From an uncultured Paracoccaceae bacterium (GTDB lineage: Bacteria > Pseudomonadota > Alphaproteobacteria > Rhodobacterales > Rhodobacteraceae), in the NCBI GenBank assembly GCA_947496535.1, contig CANMDE010000001.1:310001-374000 (forward strand): a stretch of DNA of 64,000 nt, read 5' to 3'. Positions 25,396-33,077 of this stretch are shown in pieces. Position 1 is the first letter of the stretch. Every line of letters starts with the position of its first letter. Below the pieces are notes generated by a model. That model made no database searches and had not been told where the DNA came from. It was given only the letters and a program-made list of their open reading frames with translations. A program made the translations under genes and the position numbers.

Positions 25396-25629
25396 GTGAA
25401 TGAAGTTGATATCTTGAGTAGCGGTGTAGGTGTAGCCGCCTTGATTGCGGGCGCCGCCGTTGTTGGGCTGGTTCTGTATTTTTTCATGTGGTTACTAATG
25501 AAATGCGATATTTTTTTGGAGAAACGAACGCGGACATGGCCGCAACCTCTTGTGAAAATACTTGGAATAGGTGTTGCAACCAAGTTCATTGACAGAGGTA
25601 GTCGGGAAAAGACCAATGCCGACACCTGA
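25396..25629 (+). CDS. Small single-helix membrane protein, 77 residues
   Basis: A short protein with one long hydrophobic segment ('AALIAGAAVVGLVLYFFMWL', about residues 14-35), then a basic cytoplasmic tail with 'WPQPLVKILGIGVATKF'. No family recognised. It lies between the coiled-coil gene and a duplicated gene start, and its 3' end overlaps the following short frame by 14 bases. The start could be GTG 25396; the ribosome site is weak. Confidence 0.5.
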   Translation: MNEVDILSSGVGVAALIAGAAVVGLVLYFFMWLLMKCDIFLEKRTRTWPQPLVKILGIGVATKFIDRGSREKTNADT

Positions 25630-25780
25630 CCTCCAAGCCGACCATATGAAGTTGGAAGACACCCGTGTGACGCGCCGGTATTTTGGTGAGTTTGAGAAGA
25701 TCGATCAGCATCTGACCAAAGCGATGGCCATTATGGATGCGGAGTACCGGTCTGACTTCACCGCAGGTATGGTTGCATGA
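25616..25780 (+). pseudogene. Truncated duplicate of the N-terminus of the 373-residue cluster protein
   Basis: A 54-residue frame. Residues 5-40 ('LQADHMKLEDTRVTRRYFG', 'FEKI.QHLTK') are nearly identical to residues 5-40 of the protein at 26185; at DNA level 25627-25730 matches 26196-26299 with few changes. After that the frame diverges to 'YRSDFTAGMVA' and stops. The stop overlaps the ATG of the next gene (ATGA), so it could still be translated and couple the next gene. Most simply it is the residue of a duplication that also brought or enclosed the 124-residue membrane-protein gene. Confidence 0.7.
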
Positions 25781-26151
25781 AGCGGTATTCGCTGTTCAAA
25801 ACGCTGATATCTTTGAACCGGGAGGAGCGTGCGGAATTGGTATCTGAGGTCAGAAACGGTCTTAAAGATTCCAAACCGCTTTGGCCGAAACTGCCGCCCG
25901 TACTGGCTTGGTTGAGGCTGATTGCATTGGCGTTCTGCGGCATGATGGTTCTGGGTGGACTGCTCTCCGGCGCGTGGTGGCAAGTCGGTCTTGGAGTCGC
26001 AATGCCGTTGATCGGGCTGGCTGCTTACCATACCCGGGGCGTTGCTGGACTACAGGGAGAAAGCATTCACACGCCCCGCGACTCCCTTAAGGCGTGGATT
26101 CTTTTTGGTGATGATGATGAAAAGTGGAGTAACAGGTTTGACCGAGATTGA
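25777..26151 (+). CDS. Two-helix membrane protein, 124 residues
   Basis: An N-terminal soluble segment of about 40 residues ('KRYSLFKTLISLNREERAEL') precedes two hydrophobic helices ('LRLIALAFCGMMVLGGLLSG' and 'WWQVGLGVAMPLIGLAAYH'), then a C-terminal acidic tail ending 'DDDEKWSNRFDRD'. No family recognised. It is enclosed between the truncated and complete copies of the same gene start, and its ATG overlaps the previous stop. Confidence 0.6.
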   Translation: MKRYSLFKTLISLNREERAELVSEVRNGLKDSKPLWPKLPPVLAWLRLIALAFCGMMVLGGLLSGAWWQVGLGVAMPLIGLAAYHTRGVAGLQGESIHTPRDSLKAWILFGDDDEKWSNRFDRD

Positions 26152-26184
26152 TCCTGTTCTCGACGCTTATGTCGGAGGTCTCTT

Positions 26185-27306
26185 ATGAATCAGGCTGACC
26201 TCCAGGCCGACCATATGAAGCTGGAAGATACCCGTGTGACGCGCCGGTATTTTGGCAAGTTTGAGAAGATCACACAGCACTTGACCAAGGTCGCTGCCAC
26301 GATGGAGGCGGAAGGGCGGTTTGCCCGCCGCGATATTGAGGCGGTGGCGCGGTATCTGGTGGGGCTGAATTGGACCTTCCGGGCGTTGGCCCACAAATAT
26401 CATTTTGCCGGGCGGTTTGCCCATGCAGGATCGCTGACCTTTGACCGCCATGAAAGCGGCTTTCCGGTCTATCAAGAGCTGTTGGAGATGGCCAATGATG
26501 CCCAGCAAGCTGAGTTGCGGTTGGGTGCGATGCCCTCTGCTGATGCGTTGAAGGACCAGATGGTTGAGGTGATCCTGCGTGATCAGGACATTCCCACCAA
26601 GCTACAATATGCGCTGTCCCAGCGACTATATTATGAAGAGCTGTTGAAGGGCGAGATGTTCTGGGCCCGCAATGACCCGCAGGCGGTCTGGATCGAGAAT
26701 GTCGGCGACCGGCGCCGGTTTTTGATCCATTGGGCCGTCTATGACAGCCAAGTGAACCTGCCCACGATCTACCTGATGGATCTGGAGGATACTGGCCGCA
26801 CGGGGCTGCCCAAGGATGAACGCCGCTGGCCGGAAGCGCAGGCCCATCTGATGGCCCAATCAGTGGCGCATCTCAAGCTGCTGACGATTGCCAAAGGGTT
26901 TGACGAGGATTTCGACGATCTGCACCCGACCAGCCTGCGCAGGTTTCATATCGGGCCGATGTATTCGAATGCCTTTACCCGGCAATCGGGACCTCTGCGC
27001 GAGGTGCTGGATGCGGCCAAGTCTCCGGTTGGTGAGGACTGGGCGTTGGTCTGGACCGAAGAGGAATTGGTGGCCGAGCGGGTCGAGCATGTAAAATCCG
27101 GCTGGTTCGGGACGGTGGAGCGGCAGATCTTTGCGCTCGATCCGTTTGAAGGTGGCGGGGCAGAGACCGGTGCATCCCGGATGGAACGGTCATTGATCAT
27201 GCCCGAGCGTCCCTATCAGGCGCTGGCAGAGCGTAACCCGCCGGGGTTTCGTGATGTGCGCAAATTCGTGGTGAGCGACCGGGGGCGGGTGTTGAGTTAT
27301 CGGTGA
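26185..27306 (+). CDS. Conserved hypothetical cytoplasmic protein, 373 residues
   Basis: The ATG at 26185 is preceded by GGAGG at 6-base spacing, the best ribosome site in the cluster. The protein is soluble and mixed alpha/beta with no P-loop, HTH or metal motif that I can see. Distinctive stretches: 'VARYLVGLNWTFRALAHKYH', 'VWIENVGDRRRFLIHWAVYD', 'TIYLMDLEDTGRTGLPKDER', 'RFHIGPMYSNAFTRQSGPL'. No family named. It sits directly before the AAA+ ATPase gene, with a dispersed repeat between, and I infer it acts with that ATPase. Confidence 0.8.
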   Translation: MNQADLQADHMKLEDTRVTRRYFGKFEKITQHLTKVAATMEAEGRFARRDIEAVARYLVGLNWTFRALAHKYHFAGRFAHAGSLTFDRHESGFPVYQELLEMANDAQQAELRLGAMPSADALKDQMVEVILRDQDIPTKLQYALSQRLYYEELLKGEMFWARNDPQAVWIENVGDRRRFLIHWAVYDSQVNLPTIYLMDLEDTGRTGLPKDERRWPEAQAHLMAQSVAHLKLLTIAKGFDEDFDDLHPTSLRRFHIGPMYSNAFTRQSGPLREVLDAAKSPVGEDWALVWTEEELVAERVEHVKSGWFGTVERQIFALDPFEGGGAETGASRMERSLIMPERPYQALAERNPPGFRDVRKFVVSDRGRVLSYR

Positions 27307-27357
27307 GTTGGGGTGAGCCCCCGACTTGTGGATTGAAAGACGGTCATATGTGGCTGC

Positions 27358-27399
27358 TGCCGGAGCCTCCGGCCGGAGTTTTTGGGCCAAGATGAAGGG
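27358..27399 (+). repeat. Dispersed intergenic repeat, copy 2, supplying a ribosome site
   Basis: TGCCGGAGCCTCCGGC, then a GGAGTTTTTGGGCCAAG block ending GATGAAGGG. It closely matches 5228-5269. The AAGGG at its end is 7 bases from the AAA+ gene's ATG at 27406, so the repeat provides that gene's Shine-Dalgarno sequence. Confidence 0.8.
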
Positions 27400-27405
27400 T
27401 AAGTA

Positions 27406-29346
27406 ATGAGCCAGACAAGCGATCAGATGGAACTGCGCGAGGAAGATATCCGCAAGCATTATATTCCGGCAGCCGAGATGTTGATGCAGTTGGACCATAC
27501 GCCACGTTTGGCGCAAGCGCGGTTGTCATTGGAGACACCGGAGAAATCGCCGGATGTGGCTGCTACGCGCCGCCGGTTTCGGTCGACCACACCGGGGTTG
27601 CTGACGCGCACGTCTGCGCCAGCTTCCGGTGTTCGCTTGCTGGACCGGATTGCTGAGACGGATGATGATGATCCGCTGACTTCACCGGCACAGGCATCAC
27701 TGGCCCATGCGTTGCGCCGTGCCTTGTCGATCAGTTTTGCGATTGCGGATGCCTATTCTGATCAGACGCCGCTGACCGAATTGAAGCGGCTGAACCTTGA
27801 GGGGCGTTTGCCGCAGGATCGGTCGGTGGAGTTCACGGAGTATCTCGCTGCTGAGTCCTTGGTGGCGCTTTATACCTTTGCCAATGCCAGTTCGTTTTTA
27901 CTGGCCTCGCATGCCAGTGAAGCAAGTGTCGAAGTTGGGGCCGTTGATGAAGTTCTGACCGATAATGCGCCGCTGGCCTTGCATGGAGCGATCTGGGAAT
28001 TGGATCAGAAGATCGGTCAATTCGCCGAGGATGAGCCGACGCTGATTGCCACGATGCTAGCCTATGCTGAGCAGTTGATGGACAAGGTGGCCTTGCGGGC
28101 ATCGACTGCTGGTCGGTTGGAAGGGTTCAACAGTGCCTCCTGGCGGGTCGATGCGGATGACTTTGTGGTCCAGGGGTTCACGCCGGCGCGGTCGGCCAAG
28201 GGATCGACCCTGACCATGACCTTCAAGAAGCCCAACGAGGTCGTAGGCAACCATATCGCCAAATATCAGGCGATGAAGCTTTCCAAGATGCTGATGGCCT
28301 ATGATTTTGAGCGGCGGCTGAACCCGTTTGCCGAGCTGGGCGGGTTCATTTTTACCTTCATGGGGGATGGCAAGCCGGGGACGGGGAAGACGACCCTGAT
28401 CCAGATGATGGCCGGGTTGGTTAATGATTACTGTCAGGTGGCGGGCTATCCGTTCCGGTATCAGAACCTTTCGACTGACAATATCGACAGCTATCAGGGC
28501 AAGTCGGGCCAGAATGCGAAGGCGTTTATCAACAACGTGCTGGACCCACATGTGATTGGTTTTGGAACCATCGACGATATTGATCAGCTGGCGGGCAAGC
28601 GGGGGGACCGTCAATCCTCTGCCGGGCAGTTGGAGATTACGGCTGTCCTGATGGAAAGCTTTGCCGGGGCGAATACGGTGGTCCGTGGGAATTGTACGTT
28701 CGGGATGTTTTCGAACTATCCTGAGAATGTGGATGATGCCTTGCGCCAGCGGGCCGGTGCCCGGTTCCTTGTGGATGGGCCGCAAACGCGGGATGACTAT
28801 ATCGACATCCTGTATCTGCTGATGGGCAAGAACCACGACATTCCGGTGGGTGCGCATGAGGTGTTTTCTGCGCAGGAGATCAAAAAGGCCGTTGCTGCGT
28901 CGTTTGAAGGCCATGCGCGGCCTAAGGAGGTCGGGTTGCTCAACGTCTATGATCGCGTGTCGGGTGAGATCGGGGCGCTTGATACGATTGCCAAGATGGG
29001 GACGTATCTGAAGGCTATTCAGGAGGCCGATGAACGGTTCACGGGTCGGGCCATCAAGAACATCACCGATGCGGTGAAGGTCCGGGCGATGGATTTTGAG
29101 TTGCCCGATGAATGGATGGAAGAGCCGGATTTGTTCCTGTTCAAGGATTACGACACCAAAAAGGCGATGATATCCGAACTGCGCCAGCCGATCACGGTGG
29201 ACATGGTGATCCAGGAGATCAACCGCTACGCCGATAGTGAATTCCGCTATGCCGACAAGTCGGATGAAGTCGCGATCGAGAATATGGTGCGTGACTTTGG
29301 GCGGCAGGAAGAGGCGAAGAAGCGATATATGGAGGGGAAGGGGTAG
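27406..29346 (+). CDS. AAA+ ATPase, 646 residues, unknown system
   Basis: Residues 1-310 are a mainly helical N-terminal domain with no recognised family. The AAA+ module follows: Walker A 'GKPGTGKTT' (322-330, Lys328), Walker B-like 'VIGFGTIDDID' (383-393, acidic pair Asp390-Asp391), sensor-1 'FGMFSN' (Asn437), and arginine finger region 'DDALRQRAGARF' (443-454). A helical C-terminal part (about 490-646) ends in charged sequence. The layout suits an ATP-driven remodelling machine, possibly hexameric. There is no protease or nuclease domain and no transmembrane segment. Its neighbours are small membrane proteins, so a membrane-bound complex is a reasonable inference. Confidence 0.88.
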   Translation: MSQTSDQMELREEDIRKHYIPAAEMLMQLDHTPRLAQARLSLETPEKSPDVAATRRRFRSTTPGLLTRTSAPASGVRLLDRIAETDDDDPLTSPAQASLAHALRRALSISFAIADAYSDQTPLTELKRLNLEGRLPQDRSVEFTEYLAAESLVALYTFANASSFLLASHASEASVEVGAVDEVLTDNAPLALHGAIWELDQKIGQFAEDEPTLIATMLAYAEQLMDKVALRASTAGRLEGFNSASWRVDADDFVVQGFTPARSAKGSTLTMTFKKPNEVVGNHIAKYQAMKLSKMLMAYDFERRLNPFAELGGFIFTFMGDGKPGTGKTTLIQMMAGLVNDYCQVAGYPFRYQNLSTDNIDSYQGKSGQNAKAFINNVLDPHVIGFGTIDDIDQLAGKRGDRQSSAGQLEITAVLMESFAGANTVVRGNCTFGMFSNYPENVDDALRQRAGARFLVDGPQTRDDYIDILYLLMGKNHDIPVGAHEVFSAQEIKKAVAASFEGHARPKEVGLLNVYDRVSGEIGALDTIAKMGTYLKAIQEADERFTGRAIKNITDAVKVRAMDFELPDEWMEEPDLFLFKDYDTKKAMISELRQPITVDMVIQEINRYADSEFRYADKSDEVAIENMVRDFGRQEEAKKRYMEGKG

Positions 29347-29660
29347 TGATTTTCCTGATCGGGATAATTTACCTCTTACCGCTGGCGATCGGTGTAACGA
29401 TAGGTCTCACGAATGGGACCAAATTGGCTACACAAGGAGTTTCCACCGGTTCGATGTTTTGGCGAGGTGTTCTGACAAGCCTCGCTGCAATCTTCATGTC
29501 GGCTGCGTGCGTCGTCTTGTTATTTTTCTGGAGTCAACACGATACGTGGTGGGGCCTTATCTCACATACGCTAGTAATGTTTGTTTATATGGGTGTTCTG
29601 TGTGTTGCCATTTATGCTGTCGTCTTCTGGATTGGGAGAAAGGCCGCGAATGTGTTGTGA
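29346..29660 (+). CDS. Three-helix membrane protein, 104 residues
   Basis: It starts at GTG 29346, sharing one base with the ATPase stop, with GGAGGGGAAGGGG just upstream; this means tight translational coupling to the AAA+ gene. Hydrophobic segments: 'IFLIGIIYLLPLAIGVTIGL', 'LTSLAAIFMSAACVVLLFFW' and 'LVMFVYMGVLCVAIYAVVFW'. No family recognised. It is a likely membrane partner of the ATPase. Confidence 0.7.
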   Translation: MIFLIGIIYLLPLAIGVTIGLTNGTKLATQGVSTGSMFWRGVLTSLAAIFMSAACVVLLFFWSQHDTWWGLISHTLVMFVYMGVLCVAIYAVVFWIGRKAANVL

Positions 29661-29694
29661 AGAAAAACAGCGTGATGATGCATCGCGCAGTCTC

Positions 29695-29757
29695 GCACTT
29701 GATCCGGGACCCTTTGCCAGAGTTGACGTGGAGGTCCCGGGTCGAGCCCGGGACGGG
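29695..29757. repeat. REP-like palindromes in the unknown cluster
   Basis: GGTCCCGGGTCGAGCCCGGG, then ACGGG, at 29733-29757 is a strong palindrome, paired with an inverted partial unit GCACTTGATCCGGGACC at 29695-29711. The same unit type occurs at 25304-25373. Confidence 0.75.
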
Positions 29758-29764
29758 TAACGAC

Positions 29765-30106
29765 ATGTCATTTCTGTCGGGCAATCTGATCCTACCCGCC
29801 ACAATGATCGCGCTTTTGGGGTTCGCTGTGCCGCGTGTGTTGGCGCGGGTTTTCCCTGAGGGTGTGAAACCGCTGCTGTTGAATACGTTTTTGTCGACGG
29901 TGCTGTTGTTTCTGATCTCTGCTCTGTTCTTTGCCTGCCTTTACCTTTGGCAGGGGGTGCCAGTGGGGGAGATAGCGGCAACCGGATGGGCGGCGAATAT
30001 CTTGTTCTTCGGACGCTTGGGGCTGATCTCGGGGATGATTTGGGCACCGATCATGTTGCTTTCAGTGGCGGGGTTGCCAAGGAAATGGGTGAATGAGACA
30101 TGGTGA
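29765..30106 (+). CDS. Three-helix membrane protein, 113 residues
   Basis: ATG 29765 lies 8 bases after a REP-like palindrome. Hydrophobic segments: 'LILPATMIALLGFAVPRVL', 'LNTFLSTVLLFLISALFFAC' and 'LFFGRLGLISGMIWAPIMLL'. The C-terminal 'WAPIMLLSVAGLPRKW' resembles a motif in the membrane protein encoded at 20588-21115. No family recognised. Its stop overlaps the start of the next gene. Confidence 0.65.
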   Translation: MSFLSGNLILPATMIALLGFAVPRVLARVFPEGVKPLLLNTFLSTVLLFLISALFFACLYLWQGVPVGEIAATGWAANILFFGRLGLISGMIWAPIMLLSVAGLPRKWVNETW

Positions 30107-30645
30107 TGGGTTTAGGGCAAAGATGGCTGCGGGCACCCATCCTGTATGGGGTACTTGTATTTGTTACTGTCGCTCCGACTATTATGAAAGCGGATGGGCC
30201 GGACCCCTCACTTTTGACATCGCTTGAGTATTGCATTCAAGCGAATGCAGTGTTTCCAGAAAACTGCCAAAACCAGCCCTACATCGCCTGTATGGGAGAG
30301 CAGCTAAATATCGCAGCCAACCCATCATTGGCGAGTGAAAGATGCTGGCATCAGGAGGGTTTTGTTTGGGGAGCGGTCGGGGAGCTAGTGCTTGACCGTT
30401 TGAAGGAATCGTTGCCAGAAAACGAATGGCGGGCGCTAGAGATGTCCGAGGAAGTTCGTTTGGAAAGACAGACAGAAGCGGCTAGTTTTCCTGCATTATA
30501 CCTGTCCAACGGTGGCGGACTGAACCGCGAAGCGCGCGTGAAAGAGACCGCACGTGAGGTTCGCAATAGGACCTTGCGACTTATAAGCTACGAAGACTAT
30601 TTGCGTCATGGCGCGTACGTATTCCAATCCGAGGAGCGACCATAA
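30100..30645 (+). CDS. Secreted or anchored protein resembling the DUF1311/LprI type
   Basis: 181 residues from ATG 30100 (a second ATG at 30106 is possible). A hydrophobic N-terminus ('LRAPILYGVLVFVTVAPTIM') could be a signal peptide or anchor. The mature part has cysteines in 'LEYCIQANAVFPENCQNQPYIACMGEQ' and 'ASERCWHQE', a four-cysteine pattern and spacing like the lysozyme-inhibitor-like DUF1311/LprI domain. That match is tentative. Its TAA overlaps the ATG of the next gene. More AT-rich than its neighbours. Confidence 0.65.
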   Translation: MVMGLGQRWLRAPILYGVLVFVTVAPTIMKADGPDPSLLTSLEYCIQANAVFPENCQNQPYIACMGEQLNIAANPSLASERCWHQEGFVWGAVGELVLDRLKESLPENEWRALEMSEEVRLERQTEAASFPALYLSNGGGLNREARVKETAREVRNRTLRLISYEDYLRHGAYVFQSEERP

Positions 30646-31994
30646 TGCACCGGCTGATCGAAAAGGGCCTGATGTTTGGCAACCTGATCCGGGTGGATTC
30701 TCCGGTTCTGATCGAGCGATATAATCGTGCGTTGAAACATCTTTCTGGCCGCGAAACATCACTGGATGTGTTTCATATTGATATTTCTGGGTATTCTCCT
30801 GAAATCGGTGATGAGTTGGGCGATGATCTTTATCTCAACCATCAAGGGGTCAATCGTCAGTTTATTCTTCTGACCACCGAGCAGGCGACGGCGCCTTTGC
30901 TCAACGCGAAGTTTTCTACTTCGCGCGGGATACTCAAGCAGTTCATTGAGGAAAACCGGGCGGAACTTTTTGCACTCACTGCGCGGGATGCCGTCGCGGG
31001 GGAGTTGGTGAATTCGGTTTACAGCGCCGACGGCCCGGCGCGGTTGTTTGATATTCGCAAGATCAAGGTTGAGGCGGATACGACCGGCGGCACGGTTGCC
31101 ACGGCCAAGAAGCTGGGCGGGTTGATTGACCGGTTCAAGACCGAGGATGACGCCTGGCATGACGATGTGCTGATCGCCGAGATGATCGGGATGGCGAAGG
31201 AGACGGGGGATGTCTCGCGCAATCCGGTGAACCTGCGGCAGATGGAATTTGCGCAGAACAATTTCTGGACCGACCTTTTTGGCGGGATGTATCTGTTTCG
31301 CGGCGTGCGGCATCCGGCTGTGATTGTCGCCGGGGACAAGGACAAGCTGGGCAAGCTGCCGATCCCGTTTACGTGTGATCTGGATGATCGTTCGGCGATT
31401 GCGAAGTTTTTGAACCTCAACGACCTGACCGAAACCGTGATCGAGGCGCGCGGGATCGATTCCGCTGCGATCCTGCGACAGAAGATGGATTTCATTGTGG
31501 CATCGGTGGCCGCGTCGATGAATGAGAACCTGCAAGGTGCGACGCGCCGTGATCTGCGGGTGCTGGGACGCAAATATGCAAAGCAGTTGCCGGAAGAATG
31601 GCAGGGGTTGGCGTCCTTGGTGCGCTGGGCCGAGGATGAGGGGCCGTGGCCCAATATTACGTCAGAACACCCGGCTTATTTCTATACCTTACGCGCCAAA
31701 TCGCATCCCGATGCCGATCTGGTGAATATGCTTTTGGCAGAGCTGACCCCGCTTGACGTGCGTCAGTTGTTTATCTGCCACAAGGAGGTATTTTATCGCG
31801 CCTATGCGGACTGGCCTGATGAAAAGCGCGACTATGTCGTTGATTTTCTTAACCGTGAATACCAAGTCGATAAGGCGGGGACGCGGGAGGCCCTGTTTGG
31901 TCATGATGCCAGTATGGACGAACCGCGCCCTGACCGGCGTGCCGATCTGATCGACCGCGTCGGCCCTTGGGGTGCAGTAACGAGGAGGCGTTGA
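30645..31994 (+). CDS. Conserved hypothetical protein, 449 residues
   Basis: A large soluble protein without signal peptide or membrane helix. Distinctive stretches: 'MFGNLIRVDSPVLIERYNRA', 'DVFHIDISGYSPEIGDELGD', 'EMIGMAKETGDVSRNPVNLR', 'DLFGGMYLFRGVRHPAVIV', 'LTPLDVRQLFICHKEVFYRA'. I believe it belongs to a Rhodobacteraceae domain of unknown function (possibly DUF6638), but cannot confirm it. It overlaps both neighbours by one base (TAATG, TGATG), so it is firmly in the operon. It and the 373-residue protein are the two large soluble proteins accompanying the AAA+ ATPase. Confidence 0.82.
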   Translation: MHRLIEKGLMFGNLIRVDSPVLIERYNRALKHLSGRETSLDVFHIDISGYSPEIGDELGDDLYLNHQGVNRQFILLTTEQATAPLLNAKFSTSRGILKQFIEENRAELFALTARDAVAGELVNSVYSADGPARLFDIRKIKVEADTTGGTVATAKKLGGLIDRFKTEDDAWHDDVLIAEMIGMAKETGDVSRNPVNLRQMEFAQNNFWTDLFGGMYLFRGVRHPAVIVAGDKDKLGKLPIPFTCDLDDRSAIAKFLNLNDLTETVIEARGIDSAAILRQKMDFIVASVAASMNENLQGATRRDLRVLGRKYAKQLPEEWQGLASLVRWAEDEGPWPNITSEHPAYFYTLRAKSHPDADLVNMLLAELTPLDVRQLFICHKEVFYRAYADWPDEKRDYVVDFLNREYQVDKAGTREALFGHDASMDEPRPDRRADLIDRVGPWGAVTRRR

Positions 31995-32269
31995 TGGGTT
32001 TTATTCGGTTGGTTGTGTTTGGTTTCATTGCGCTGACTGTGGTCTATTTTTCGATCTCGCTTTATTCCCGCTCGGTGCGCAAGGAAAAGCTGGAGAACGA
32101 ATTCGACGCTGCCAATCCCGATGGTGGCGAACCGGGTGCCCGCGATGCTTTTGTGGCAGATGGGATGGTGGCTTACAAGAATTCCATCCGGCCCAAGTTG
32201 ATCGGTTTGGTTTTTGTTGTGCCGGTGGTCGTGGTGAGCGCGATCGTTTATGTTGTGAACACGAATTGA
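31994..32269 (+). CDS. Two-helix membrane protein, 91 residues
   Basis: The ATG at 31994 overlaps the previous TGA. Helix 1 is 'FIRLVVFGFIALTVVYFSIS', followed by a basic then acidic loop ('YSRSVRKEKLENEFDAAN') and helix 2 'LIGLVFVVPVVVVSAIVYVV'. A hairpin topology with a loop of about 40 residues is likely. No named family. It is followed after 9 bases by the DUF1523 gene. Confidence 0.75.
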   Translation: MGFIRLVVFGFIALTVVYFSISLYSRSVRKEKLENEFDAANPDGGEPGARDAFVADGMVAYKNSIRPKLIGLVFVVPVVVVSAIVYVVNTN

Positions 32270-32278
32270 GGATACCCC

Positions 32279-32989
32279 ATGCGCAGGATCAAGATAACAT
32301 TTCGTGTTCTGGCCTTTCTGATTGTTGGTCTCTTTTTGCATTATGTGCTGCCACAGCATGATATTGTTCAAGTTAGCCAGGCCGAACCCCGTCGTACCGA
32401 CTTTGGGTCATTCAATCGTCTGTTTTATGCTCAGGCTGACAGCGGCAGCAGCGAATTGGAAAACCGTGACATATTCTACATCTTCACCGAGAAGAAACAG
32501 ACGTTCCTGTTAGGCTTTGTACCGCGCGACAGCACGGAGGTCATGGTATACCGCAACGAGGATACCGGTTGGATATGGCCGCCCTACTTTAAGTTTGACA
32601 GCTCGAACTTGCATGGTCAGGCAACCGCTCAGGCACGTAAAGACGCAAGCAGCGAAGGCGGTAACTGGGCCGTTGTTACCCACTATGGCTGGCGTATTCC
32701 GTTTTTGTCGATCTTCCCGAATGCGGTTGCCCTGAATCCTGTCGAGGGCCCTGATGTGCGGATCATTCCCTGGTTCAATATCTTCTTCTTTGGTTTCCTT
32801 GGTGCCGCGATCCTGTTCATTCGTGCCATGTGGCGGCAATTCCGCGAGCGATCGGTTGATCCTTTGTTGGATGCGGCGGGCGATCAGCTGGACGAAGTAC
32901 AGGCTGGCGTGGCTGAGCGAAAGGGTCGGTTCACCCGCTGGATGGATACCTGGCGATCCAAGGACAAAAAGAAGCTGCCACCAGAATGA
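32279..32989 (+). CDS. DUF1523-family membrane protein
   Basis: A 236-residue protein. An N-terminal membrane anchor ('ITFRVLAFLIVGLFLHYVLP') precedes a periplasmic domain with 'EPRRTDFGSFNRLFYAQADS', 'DIFYIFTEKK', 'VYRNEDTGWIWPPYFKFDSS' and 'VTHYGWRIPFLSIFPNAV', the recognisable DUF1523 pattern. A second helix ('WFNIFFFGFLGAAILFIRAM', about 175-195) and a charged cytoplasmic tail follow. Function unknown. It is the last gene of the run starting at 24215. Confidence 0.85.
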   Translation: MRRIKITFRVLAFLIVGLFLHYVLPQHDIVQVSQAEPRRTDFGSFNRLFYAQADSGSSELENRDIFYIFTEKKQTFLLGFVPRDSTEVMVYRNEDTGWIWPPYFKFDSSNLHGQATAQARKDASSEGGNWAVVTHYGWRIPFLSIFPNAVALNPVEGPDVRIIPWFNIFFFGFLGAAILFIRAMWRQFRERSVDPLLDAAGDQLDEVQAGVAERKGRFTRWMDTWRSKDKKKLPPE

Positions 32990-33010
32990 CGGCTGCGCCG
33001 ATTTGATATT

Positions 33011-33074
33011 TTGGTTTTGGGGCTTTGCCCCCGGCCCTATGGGCCTCCCCCAGAGTTTATGGCCAAGATGAAGA
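33011..33074 (+). repeat. Dispersed intergenic repeat, copy 3 (variant)
   Basis: GGGGCTTTGCCCC and GGCCCTATGGGCC hairpins are followed by CCCCCAGAGTTTATGGCCAAGATGAAG. The tail GGCCAAGATGAAG matches copies 1 and 2; the hairpin part has changed. It lies between convergent genes and could act as a terminator for both. Confidence 0.7.
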
Positions 33075-33077
33075 GAG

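Noticed and set aside
28057..28914. 285-codon open frame antisense to the AAA+ ATPase
   Set aside because: The sense frame has Walker A and B motifs; the antisense product shows no recognisable features.
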